This document shows, piece after piece, positions 17,294 through 25,730 of a stretch of 64,000 nt of DNA (the stretch's first letter is position 1; every line of letters starts with the position of its first letter). A program made the translations under genes and the position numbers. Source of the DNA: Aureimonas mangrovi (GTDB lineage: Bacteria > Pseudomonadota > Alphaproteobacteria > Rhizobiales > Rhizobiaceae). The stretch lies in NCBI RefSeq assembly GCF_014058705.1, contig NZ_CP059692.1:1431001-1495000 (forward strand), in the 5' to 3' direction. The notes below the pieces were generated by a model, which saw only the letters and a program-made list of their open reading frames with translations, had not been told where the DNA came from and made no database searches.

Positions 17294-20053
17294 TCAGCTC
17301 CCCGAGCGCATCCGCGACCACCAGCCGCTCTTCTTCGGCTTGGCGGCGAGCTCTTCCTCGTCAGCCGGTGTGCCGTTGGCGATGAGGCGGGGACCGCGCG
17401 TCACCGGCTCGGGCTGATCCACCGCTGCCTCGATCTCGCTCTCGACGATCTTATCGGAAGCCTCGATGGTCTCGTCCGTCATCGGGAAGACCTCGTCGAG
17501 CGGGGCGTTGTCGTCGCGGCTGGCGCCGGCTTCGGCGCTGGCAGCCTCGACCTCGTTCTCGTCCGGCGGGGTCGCGGCCTGGTCCATCTCGGCCGCTTCG
17601 CCGTCGAGATCGCTGTCGTCGCCGACCTCGCCCGAAAGGACGGCCACAGCCGGCACGAACTCGGGCTCAGGAGACCGCTCGGCCGCTTCGCCATCGTCCT
17701 CGTCGCTGCCGTCGATCGGCTCGCTGCGCGAGCCCGCACCGCCCGCCGCATCCATGACCGGTATATCGTTGTCGCCATCGCGGTTGCGGCGCCCGCCGCG
17801 ACGCCCACGCCGGCGGCGCTTGCGCTCGCGGCCCTCTTCGTCACCATCGCCATCGGCCTGTGCGGTTTCGTCGGCGATAACCTCGGCGTCGTCCTCGTCG
17901 GTGTCGGTCGAAGCCTCCGCGCCATTGCCCTCATCGTCACCGCGTCGGCCACGGCCGCGCCCGCGCCGACGGCGACGCTTGTTGCGGCCGCCCTCTTCCC
18001 CGCTGCCCGCTTCCGGGCTTTCGGTGTCGGCGGCTTCCATTTCGGGCTCGGCGACGTCCTCGACCTCCTCGATCTCGACATCGACGGCCGCGAGCGGCTG
18101 CACCGGCTCGGGGCGCGGCTTGCGGGCAGCCTCGGCTCCGTTCTCGATCGAGATGTGCTGATGGCCGTCCTTCGTTTCGGAGGCCTGCAGCATGATGTGC
18201 AGCCCGTAATGGCGCTCGAGATCGGTGATCGTGGAGCGCTTCTCGTTGAGGACATAAAGCGCGGTCTGCGGCGGCACCTTGACGATGATGTCATGCGTGC
18301 CGTGCTTCTGCAGGTGCTCCTCGATGGAGCGCAGGACGTGCAGCGCGAGCGAGGACTCCGAGCGAATGTAGCCGTTGCCGGCGCAGACCGGGCAGGGCTG
18401 CATGGTCGATTCGAGCACGCTGGCGCGGATGCGCTGGCGGCTCATCTCCATGAGGCCGAAATGGGAGATGCGGCCCACCTGGATGCGCGCGCGGTCGTTC
18501 TTAAGGCAGTCCTTCAGCTTCTTCTCGACGGCGCGGTTGTTGCGCTTCTCGTCCATGTCGATGAAGTCGATGACGATCAGGCCGGCGAGATCGCGCAGGC
18601 GCAGCTGGCGCGCGACCTCCTCGGCCGCCTCGAGGTTGGTCTGGTAGGCCGTGTCCTCGATCGAGTGCTCGCGCGTCGAGCGCCCCGAGTTCACGTCGAT
18701 CGCGACGAGCGCCTCGGTCTGGTTGATGATGATGTAGCCGCCGGACTTCAGCGTCACGTTCGGCTGCAGCATCTTGTCGAGCTGGCCCTCGATGCCCTGG
18801 CGCGCGAAGATCGGCGTCGCGTCGCGGTAGGGCTGAACGACCTTCGCCTGGCTCGGCATCAGCATCCGCATGAAGTCCTTGGCTTCGCGGTAGCCGGCCT
18901 CACCGGAGACGAGGATCTGGTCGATGTCCTTGTTGTAGAGGTCGCGGATCGAGCGCTTGATCAGCGAGCCCTCCTCGTAGACGAGGGCGGGCGCGGTGGA
19001 GGACAGCGTGAGTTGGCGGACCATCTCCCACAGGCGCATCAGATACTCGTAGTCGCGCTTGACCTCGGCGCGGGTGCGGTTGGCGCCGGCCGTGCGCAGG
19101 ATGATGCCCATGCCCTTCGGCACCTCGAGGTCGCGCGCGACCTCCTTAAGGCGCTTGCGGTCGGCCGCGTTGGTGATCTTGCGCGAGATGCCGCCGCCAC
19201 GCGCCGTGTTCGGCATCAGGACCGAGTAGCGGCCGGCGAGCGAGAGATAGGTGGTGAGGGCCGCGCCCTTGTTGCCGCGCTCTTCCTTGACGACCTGCAC
19301 AAGCAGGATCTGGCGGCGCTTGATCACCTCTTGGATCTTGTACTGCTTGCGAGGCGTGCGGTTGCGAACCGGCACCTCTTCCATCGCGTCCTCGGAGCCG
19401 AGATCGTCGACCTCCTCGGCCTCGCTGTCCCCATCAGCCTCGGCGGCGGCCTCCTCGGCCGGCTCCTCGGAGCGGCGGCCGCGGCGGCGCGAACGCGAAC
19501 GGGTGCGCCCCTTGGGCCCCTCGCTCGCGGCCTCGTTGCTCTCGGGAGCGTCAGCGTCTTCGCCGTCGGCAGGATCAGCCTCGGACGTCGGGGCATCCGC
19601 CGACACCTCTTCGCCGGCCACAGCATCGCGGTCGGCGTCCTCGACGACCTCGGAGACGCTTTCGCTCTCCTCGCTCGCGGCGGCCTTGGCCGACTTGCGG
19701 CGCGTGCGGCCGCGTGCGGGCTTGGCGGCCGCCTTGCCGTCCTCGTGCTCTTCTTCCTCGGCAACCCGCGCGAGTTCCTCCTCGATGAGGGCCTGACGGT
19801 CCGCCATCGGGATCTGGTAGTAGTCAGGATGGATCTCGCCGAAGGCGAGGAAGCCGTGACGGTTGCCGCCGTATTCGACGAAGGCGGCCTGGAGCGAAGG
19901 CTCCACCCGCGTCACCTTCGCCAGATAGATGTTACCCTTGAGCTGCTTCTTGTGTTCGGATTCGAAGTCGAATTCCTCGATCCGGTTGCCTTTTACGACA
20001 ACGACGCGCGTCTCTTCGGGATGAGAGGCGTCGACCAGCATCTTGTTTGCCAT
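17294..20053 (-). CDS. rne: ribonuclease E
   Basis: 919 aa. Starts MANKMLVDASHPEETRVVVV. The S1 domain (about 35-80 onward) is interrupted by a long acidic insertion rich in Glu, Ala and Arg blocks (about residues 95-240), as in other alphaproteobacterial RNase E proteins. The DNase-I-like catalytic part carries AIDVNSGRSTREHS and VIDFIDMDEKRNNR, with the metal-binding aspartates, and the zinc-link CPVCAGNG. The C-terminal 300 residues are disordered: Arg-rich blocks (RRRRGRGRG) alternate with acidic stretches, a likely RNA-binding and degradosome scaffold. Essential endoribonuclease for mRNA turnover and rRNA processing. Confidence 0.96.
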   Translation of the reverse strand: MANKMLVDASHPEETRVVVVKGNRIEEFDFESEHKKQLKGNIYLAKVTRVEPSLQAAFVEYGGNRHGFLAFGEIHPDYYQIPMADRQALIEEELARVAEEEEHEDGKAAAKPARGRTRRKSAKAAASEESESVSEVVEDADRDAVAGEEVSADAPTSEADPADGEDADAPESNEAASEGPKGRTRSRSRRRGRRSEEPAEEAAAEADGDSEAEEVDDLGSEDAMEEVPVRNRTPRKQYKIQEVIKRRQILLVQVVKEERGNKGAALTTYLSLAGRYSVLMPNTARGGGISRKITNAADRKRLKEVARDLEVPKGMGIILRTAGANRTRAEVKRDYEYLMRLWEMVRQLTLSSTAPALVYEEGSLIKRSIRDLYNKDIDQILVSGEAGYREAKDFMRMLMPSQAKVVQPYRDATPIFARQGIEGQLDKMLQPNVTLKSGGYIIINQTEALVAIDVNSGRSTREHSIEDTAYQTNLEAAEEVARQLRLRDLAGLIVIDFIDMDEKRNNRAVEKKLKDCLKNDRARIQVGRISHFGLMEMSRQRIRASVLESTMQPCPVCAGNGYIRSESSLALHVLRSIEEHLQKHGTHDIIVKVPPQTALYVLNEKRSTITDLERHYGLHIMLQASETKDGHQHISIENGAEAARKPRPEPVQPLAAVDVEIEEVEDVAEPEMEAADTESPEAGSGEEGGRNKRRRRRGRGRGRRGDDEGNGAEASTDTDEDDAEVIADETAQADGDGDEEGRERKRRRRGRRGGRRNRDGDNDIPVMDAAGGAGSRSEPIDGSDEDDGEAAERSPEPEFVPAVAVLSGEVGDDSDLDGEAAEMDQAATPPDENEVEAASAEAGASRDDNAPLDEVFPMTDETIEASDKIVESEIEAAVDQPEPVTRGPRLIANGTPADEEELAAKPKKSGWWSRMRSGS

Positions 20054-20622
20054 GTGACCTGTACTCCCGGACCGGCGGGCCCCCGGCGCGGCCGGCTTGC
20101 GGCGACGGCGATGGCTGGGCTGGCGGGTCCGAATGGGCCGTTGCGGGGCGTTCCGTTCCGGCCCGAGGCGAGCAGCCGCGACCCTTGCGGGCGGAGGCAG
20201 GCCTGGGACGATGAACTGGAGAAAGCTGAAACCACGCAGGCGACCTGAAACAACAACGGTTGGTCGCGTTTATGCGACCGATGAAAGCCGCACGCAGGAA
20301 GATGGATTTTTGATCCGACCGACAGCATGCGGATGATCCGACCGGAACGGTGCGTCCGGTGGAAAAACTGTTCGAGACGGCCAGAGAAGCGGCTGCCGGG
20401 TGTCCTCTCGCGCATGGCGGTCCACCGGCCCTCACTGCCGAATGGTCCTGGGCCATGCTCCAAGGCCCGTGAGCCCGATCTGCATGTCTCACTTATGCTT
20501 TTATGATGCGCCAGCCTTGGAAACAAGTGTAAAGCCGAACGCGTGCGCAGCAGCGCCGAGGTCGAACGACGGTCCGTGCCGCGTTTCACCTTGCGGCTCT
20601 TTTTCTCACACCAAACGCCCAG
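20054..20622. promoter_or_regulatory. long divergent intergenic region (rne leader and amiC upstream region)
   Basis: 569 bp with no convincing gene. On the minus strand it would encode a long 5' leader of rne; RNase E mRNAs are known to carry long leaders used in autoregulation. Visible structure: a hairpin GGTCGC-gtttat-GCGACC at 20262-20279, and two 11-bp direct repeats TGATCCGACCG at 20311-20321 and 20334-20344. A possible minus-strand promoter (TTGTTT, about 17 bp, CATAAA-like) lies around 20495-20530. All of this is prediction from sequence only. Confidence 0.5.
20262..20279 (-). other. hairpin in the putative rne 5' leader
   Basis: A perfect 6-bp stem GGTCGC/GCGACC with a 6-base loop lies about 210 bases upstream of the rne start. 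It has no T-run, so it is not a terminator. It could be a structure for RNase E feedback, but this is inference. Confidence 0.4.
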
Positions 20623-21828
20623 ATGCCCGCTTTCATGACAATCGCGTCGCCTCACCGCCTTCTGGCCGTCTTCTTTGCCTTCTTCTGCGCCATCCTCGCG
20701 CAGCCGGCGGCCGCGACGTCGGTCGTTACCAGCTTCGAGCGCACGGCCGCCGAAAACGCGGAAACGGTGACGATCCGCGTCGACAGCGAGCCGGAAAGCG
20801 AGATCATCCTGCTTCGCAACCCGGATCGAATCGCCCTCGACCTCTCCGACACGCTCACAGCCGTGCGCCCTGAGCTGAGCGAGGTGGAGGAGGCGATCGT
20901 CTCCGGCGTACGCGACGGGCTGGTTTCGGCCGATCGCTACCGCATCATCTTCGAGCTGTCGCAGCCGGCGATCCCGCGCTTCACCTCGCGCGCCGACGGT
21001 CCGGACACCGTCCTGGAGCTCGTCTTCGAGCCCGTCGAGGCAGCGGCCTTCGTGCGGGCCGCGCGAGACCGGGCCGGCCGCACGGTCACGGCCAACACTC
21101 CGGAGGGGGAGGGCGGTACGCCGACGACCTTCACGGTTGTTCTCGATCCCGGCCACGGCGGTGCCGACAATGGCGCGGTGGGGCGGGGCGGCACGCAGGA
21201 AAAAGACTTGAACCTCGCCTTCGCCAAGGTGCTCCGCGATACGCTTGCCGAGCGGGACGAGGCACTCGATATCATCCTCACCCGCGAGGAGGACGAACTG
21301 ATTCCGCTCGCCGAGCGCTCCAATATCGCGCGGCGCGCCGGCGCCGACCTCTTCATTTCGATCCATGCCGATTCGATCCGCTATCGCGATCTGCGCGGTG
21401 CCACCGTCTACACGCTTTCGGCGCGCGCCTCGGATGCGCTCTCGAGCGAGATCGCAGAGCGCGAGAACGCCGCAGACCGCTTCGTCGGCAACGAATGGAC
21501 CCAGGACACGCCCGAGATCCACGACATCCTCGTCGATCTTGTGAAGCGCGAGACCGAGACGCTTTCGCAGCGCTTCGCCGACGAACTCGTGATCGAGCTT
21601 CGGCGCGCCGACGTGCGCCTCATCAACAACCCCAAGCGCTCTGCGGGTTTCCGCGTGCTGATGGCGCCCGACGTCCCCTCCGTCCTCCTCGAGATGGGCT
21701 ATCTGTCCAACGAGGATGACGAAGCGCTGATGCAGACGCGCGAGTGGCAGGAAGAGACGGCGGCCGTCGTCGCCGGTGCGATCGCGGACTTCGTGCGAGC
21801 GCGCGCGGTGCTCGCCGGGCAGCCATGA
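20623..21828 (+). CDS. amiC: N-acetylmuramoyl-L-alanine amidase with AMIN domain
   Basis: 401 aa. Signal peptide about 1-30 (LLAVFFAFFCAILAQPAAA). An AMIN domain (about 35-130) targets peptidoglycan or the septum. The catalytic Amidase_3 domain starts at FTVVLDPGHGGADNGAVG with the first zinc histidine, then SIHADS with another zinc ligand, and LLEMGYLSNEDDE with the catalytic glutamate. It cleaves between MurNAc and the peptide during daughter-cell separation. Next gene rightward is mrcA, a common Rhizobiales neighbour. Confidence 0.95.
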   Translation: MPAFMTIASPHRLLAVFFAFFCAILAQPAAATSVVTSFERTAAENAETVTIRVDSEPESEIILLRNPDRIALDLSDTLTAVRPELSEVEEAIVSGVRDGLVSADRYRIIFELSQPAIPRFTSRADGPDTVLELVFEPVEAAAFVRAARDRAGRTVTANTPEGEGGTPTTFTVVLDPGHGGADNGAVGRGGTQEKDLNLAFAKVLRDTLAERDEALDIILTREEDELIPLAERSNIARRAGADLFISIHADSIRYRDLRGATVYTLSARASDALSSEIAERENAADRFVGNEWTQDTPEIHDILVDLVKRETETLSQRFADELVIELRRADVRLINNPKRSAGFRVLMAPDVPSVLLEMGYLSNEDDEALMQTREWQEETAAVVAGAIADFVRARAVLAGQP

Positions 21829-21880
21829 CGGTCACGAGCGCAAGGTTGCAGGAAAACAACAGCTGCGTGGCCGTCGCCGG

Positions 21881-21909
21881 TCGCAACATGGCCGCGCCTT
21901 AATTATACT
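21881..21909 (+). promoter_or_regulatory. candidate sigma-70 promoter of mrcA
   Basis: In the 177-bp gap before mrcA an AT-rich patch holds TATACT (21904-21909) with TCGCAA 17 bp upstream (21881-21886). The -10 element is close to consensus and the -35 is weak. Start of transcription would be near 21916. Confidence 0.4.
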
Positions 21910-22005
21910 ACAACGCCAGTCACTTCGTTCGACGACCGCGCGGCGGGACACAGACCAGGCCATCGGCTGCGATCGCGGCGATGCGCTATTCGGGGGCACC
22001 AGATC

Positions 22006-24450
22006 ATGATCCGACTGCTCGGTTACTTTTTCGGTATCGGCACGGCGCTTGCGCTCGTCGCGGCAGGCGGCGTCGGGCTCTATGTCTCCGAGATGAGCAG
22101 CGATCTGCCGGACTACCAGGTGCTGGCAGACTACGAGCCGCCGGTGACGACGCGCATCCACGCGAGCGACGGCGAGATGATGGCCGAGTACGCCCGTGAG
22201 CGCCGCCTGTTCCTGCCGATCCAGACGATCCCGACGCTTCTCAAGGACGCCTTCCTCTCGGCTGAGGACAAGAACTTCTATGAGCATGCCGGCATCGACT
22301 ACGAGGGCGTCGCGCGCGCCGCGCTCGTGCTGGCACGCGGGGGACCGATGCAGGGCGGCTCGACCATCACGCAGCAGGTCGCCAAGAATTTCCTACTCAC
22401 CAACGAGCGTTCCGTGGAGCGCAAGGTGAAGGAGGCGATTCTTTCGCTGCGCATGGAACGCGCCTATTCGAAGGACGAGATCCTCGAGCTCTATCTCAAC
22501 GAGATCTATCTCGGCATGGGCTCCTACGGCGTGGCCGCCGCCTCGCTCGCCTATTTCGACAAGGCCGTGAGCGAGCTCGAAATCCACGAGGTCGCCTATC
22601 TGGCCGCGCTTCCCAAGGCGCCCGAGAACTACAATCCGTTCCGCAGCCCGGGCGAGGCGATCGGCCGGCGCAACTGGGTCATCGCGCGGATGCAGGAAAA
22701 CGGCGTCATCACGCCGGAGGAAGCTGCCGAGGCCGCCGCCCAGCCCCTCGACGTCAATCCGCGCCCCAGCGGTACGTATCTGCCGTCGGGTGAGTACTTC
22801 ACCGAGGAGGTGCGCCGCCAGATCATCGCGCGCTACGGTGTCGACGCGCTGTACGAAGGCGGCCTTTCGGTGCGAACGACGCTCGATCCGCGCACGCAGC
22901 TCGAGGCGCGTGCCGCGCTCCAGCGCGGGCTGGTCGCCTTTGACGAGGCTGAAGGCTATCGCGGCCCCGTCGAGACCGTGGACATCGGTGACGACTGGGG
23001 CGCTGCGGTGAGCGAGATCGCCGCGCTCTCCGACGTTCCGGAATGGCGCCTCGCTGTCGTTCTGGAGACGAGCGGGGACAGCGCCCGTCTCGGTCTGCAG
23101 CCGCGCCGTGAGATTTCCGGCGCGATCCGCGAGGAGCGTGAGACGACCGACCTGGCGCTGGCCGATATGCGCTGGGCGTTGCGCGTGCGCCGCGAGGGCG
23201 AGCGCCGGGACGCCTCGCGCGTGGATCAGGTGCTGGCGCCCGGCGACGTCGTCTACGTCCAGGAGAAGGGCGAAGGCGACACCGGCTATCGCCTGCGTCA
23301 GCCGCCCCGTGTGCAGGGCGCCCTCGTGGCAATGGACCCGCATACGGGCCGCGTTCACGCGCTTGTCGGCGGCTTCTCCTACGCGCAGTCGGAGTTCAAC
23401 CGCGCGACGCAGGCGCTCCGCCAGCCGGGCTCCTCGTTCAAGCCCTTCGTCTACGCGGCCGCTCTCGACAACGGCTATACGCCGGCCTCTGTCGTCATGG
23501 ACGGGCCGATCTCGATCTCGGACGGGCGGGGCAATGTCTGGTCGCCGACCAACTACGGTGGCGATGGCGCCGGTGCCGGCCCCTCGACGCTGCGCTCGGG
23601 CATCGAGCGCTCGCGAAACCTGATGACCGTGCGTCTCGCACAGGAAGTCGGCATGGATCTCGTCGGCGAATACGCCGAGAAGTTCGGCATCTACGATCAC
23701 ATGGGCCGGTACCTGCCGATGGCGCTGGGCTCGGGCGAGACCACGGTTCTCAAGCTGGTTTCGGCCTACTCGGTGCTAGCAAATGGCGGGCGCTCGATGG
23801 AGCCCTCGCTGATCGACCGCATCCAGGACCGTTACGGCCGGACCGTCTTCCGCCATGACCAGCGCGTCTGCGATGGCTGCAACGCGCAAGGATGGGGCCA
23901 TCAAGCCGAGCCGCAGCTTGTCGACAACCGCGAGCAGGTGCTGGACCCCATGACGGCCTACCAGATCACCTCGATGATGGAAGGCGTCGTCCAGCGCGGC
24001 ACCGCGACGTCCGTGCGCGAACTCGGCGTGCCGATCGCCGGCAAGACGGGCACCACCAACGAATCGAAGGACGTCTGGTTCGTCGGCTACACGCCCGACC
24101 TCGTGACTGGCGTCTTCATCGGCTACGACAATCCAGCGCCGCTGGGCCCGCGCGCCACGGGCGGCGGCCTCGCCGCGCCGATCTTCATCGACTTCATGCG
24201 CCAGGCGCTCGAGGGCAAGCCTCCCGTCGATTTCCGCATCCCGGACGGTATGACGCAGATCATGGTCGACCGGCGTACCGGCATGGAGGCGCCGGCCGGC
24301 GGCGAGGGCACGATCCTCGAAGCGTTCAAGCCCGGCACCGGCCCGTCGGACGTCTACGAGGTCATCGGCATGGATTCGATGGCGGCGGCGCCTGCCCCCT
24401 CCGAGCAGGTCGAGCGGGCGATCATGTCGGGAGCCGGCGGCCTGTTCTGA
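22006..24450 (+). CDS. mrcA: penicillin-binding protein 1A, bifunctional transglycosylase/transpeptidase
   Basis: 814 aa. One N-terminal membrane helix (about 7-27). GT51 glycosyltransferase domain: AEDKNFYEHAGID with catalytic E87, and GGSTITQQVAKN. An OB-like insertion lies in the middle. Transpeptidase motifs: S476-S-F-K479 in RQPGSSFKPF, SRN in IERSRNLM, and K680-T-G-T in AGKTGTTNE. It polymerises glycan strands and cross-links peptides in the periplasm. Located between amiC and prfB. Confidence 0.96.
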   Translation: MIRLLGYFFGIGTALALVAAGGVGLYVSEMSSDLPDYQVLADYEPPVTTRIHASDGEMMAEYARERRLFLPIQTIPTLLKDAFLSAEDKNFYEHAGIDYEGVARAALVLARGGPMQGGSTITQQVAKNFLLTNERSVERKVKEAILSLRMERAYSKDEILELYLNEIYLGMGSYGVAAASLAYFDKAVSELEIHEVAYLAALPKAPENYNPFRSPGEAIGRRNWVIARMQENGVITPEEAAEAAAQPLDVNPRPSGTYLPSGEYFTEEVRRQIIARYGVDALYEGGLSVRTTLDPRTQLEARAALQRGLVAFDEAEGYRGPVETVDIGDDWGAAVSEIAALSDVPEWRLAVVLETSGDSARLGLQPRREISGAIREERETTDLALADMRWALRVRREGERRDASRVDQVLAPGDVVYVQEKGEGDTGYRLRQPPRVQGALVAMDPHTGRVHALVGGFSYAQSEFNRATQALRQPGSSFKPFVYAAALDNGYTPASVVMDGPISISDGRGNVWSPTNYGGDGAGAGPSTLRSGIERSRNLMTVRLAQEVGMDLVGEYAEKFGIYDHMGRYLPMALGSGETTVLKLVSAYSVLANGGRSMEPSLIDRIQDRYGRTVFRHDQRVCDGCNAQGWGHQAEPQLVDNREQVLDPMTAYQITSMMEGVVQRGTATSVRELGVPIAGKTGTTNESKDVWFVGYTPDLVTGVFIGYDNPAPLGPRATGGGLAAPIFIDFMRQALEGKPPVDFRIPDGMTQIMVDRRTGMEAPAGGEGTILEAFKPGTGPSDVYEVIGMDSMAAAPAPSEQVERAIMSGAGGLF

Positions 24451-24537
24451 TTTCGGCCTTCGGGTTTACAGCTTGCGGGGCGGCCACTATGGTCCGCCCC
24501 GTTTTCCTTTCAGCGCGAGCATAGAGGGTAGCGGCAT

Positions 24538-25666
24538 ATGCGTGCCGAGATCGAAACGATCGTCGACGAAATCAAGCAGGCCGTAAGCCTGCTGAGGAGG
24601 CATCTTTGACTGGGATCACTCGGTCAAGGAACTCGAAAGACTGAACGCTCGTGCGGAGGACCCCTCGATCTGGGATGATCCGCAGGAAGCGCAGAAACTG
24701 ATGAAGGAGCGCCAGCGGCTCGATGAGACGATCGCGGGAATCCGCGCGCTCGAGCAGTCGCTGTCGGATTCCATCGAACTCATCGCCATGGGCGAGGACG
24801 AGGGGGACGCCTCCATCGTGCAGGAGGCGGAGACCACCATCCGCGGGCTCCAGAAGGAAGTCGCGCAGCGCCAGATCGATACGCTTCTGTCGGGCGAGGC
24901 GGACGCCAACGATACTTACCTCGAGGTGCATTCAGGCGCCGGCGGAACCGAGAGCCAGGACTGGGCCTCGATGCTGCTGCGCATGTACATGCGGTGGGGC
25001 GAGCGGGCGAAGATGAAGGTCGAGGTGCTAGAGTCGAACTCGGGCGAGGAGGCGGGGATCAAGTCCGCCACCATTCTCCTCAAGGGGCACAACGCCTACG
25101 GCCGGATGAAGGTGGAATCGGGCGTGCATCGTCTCGTGCGCATCAGCCCGTACGATTCGGCTGCGCGGCGGCATACCTCCTTCGCTTCGGTCTGGGTCTA
25201 TCCGGTGGTGGACGATTCGATCGAGATCGACGTCTCGGAAGGGGATGTTCGCATCGACACTTACCGTGCATCGGGCGCGGGCGGCCAGCACGTCAACACC
25301 ACGGATTCGGCCGTGCGCATCACGCATCTGGCGACGGGTATCGTTGTGCAGTGCCAGTCCGAGCGCTCGCAGCACAAGAACCGGGCAACCGCCTGGAACA
25401 TGCTGCGCGCCCGCCTCTACGAGGAGGAACTGAAGAAGCGCGAAGAGGCAGCGAACGCACAGGCCGCGTCGAAGACCGACATCGGCTGGGGCCACCAGAT
25501 CCGCTCCTACGTGCTGCAGCCCTATCAGCTCGTGAAGGACCTTCGCACGGGCGTGGAGCACACGACCCCGCAGGATGTTCTGGACGGCGATCTCGACGAG
25601 TTCATCGAGGCCGCGCTCGCCCATCGCGTGCACGGCGGCGATCTTCAGGTCGAAGACGTCGACTGA
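24538..25666 (+). CDS. prfB: peptide chain release factor 2 with programmed +1 frameshift
   Basis: The gene starts at ATG 24538. After 23 codons the zero frame meets TGA at 24607; slipping +1 at CTT (24604-24606) continues in the frame that runs to 25666, giving 375 aa. So the coding sequence is join(24538..24606,24608..25666). An internal Shine-Dalgarno AGGAGG (24595-24600) stands 3 bases before CTT, as in the classic RF2 autoregulatory site. The product recognises UGA and UAA. Hydrolysis motif GAGGQHVN is present. The codon-recognition tripeptide reads SPY in [12 protein letters not shown], where E. coli RF2 has SPF. Lies 87 bp after mrcA. Confidence 0.95.
24595..24610 (+). promoter_or_regulatory. 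RF2 programmed frameshift site
   Basis: AGGAGG-CAT-CTT-TGA-C: an internal ribosome-binding sequence, 3-base spacer, slippery CUU and a UGA stop followed by C. When RF2 is scarce, the ribosome pauses at UGA and slips +1. The layout is the same as the E. coli prfB site (AGGGGG-TAT-CTT-TGA-C). Confidence 0.95.
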
Positions 25667-25687
25667 CCGCCTCGGATCGTTTGGATC

Positions 25688-25723
25688 GCAAAAGGCGGTG
25701 GGCGCAAGCCTGCCGCCTTTTGC
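25688..25723. terminator. bidirectional intrinsic terminator between prfB and the LOV kinase gene
   Basis: An 11-bp perfect stem GCAAAAGGCGG / CCGCCTTTTGC encloses a 14-base loop. A-rich on one arm and T-rich on the other, between two convergent genes. Confidence 0.85.
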
Positions 25724-25730
25724 GTAAGAG

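Noticed and set aside
17234-20248. 1004-codon open frame on the plus strand opposite rne
   Set aside because: It is a shadow of rne in GC-rich DNA: Leu/Ala/Arg/Val-rich without domains, while the minus strand encodes a clear RNase E.
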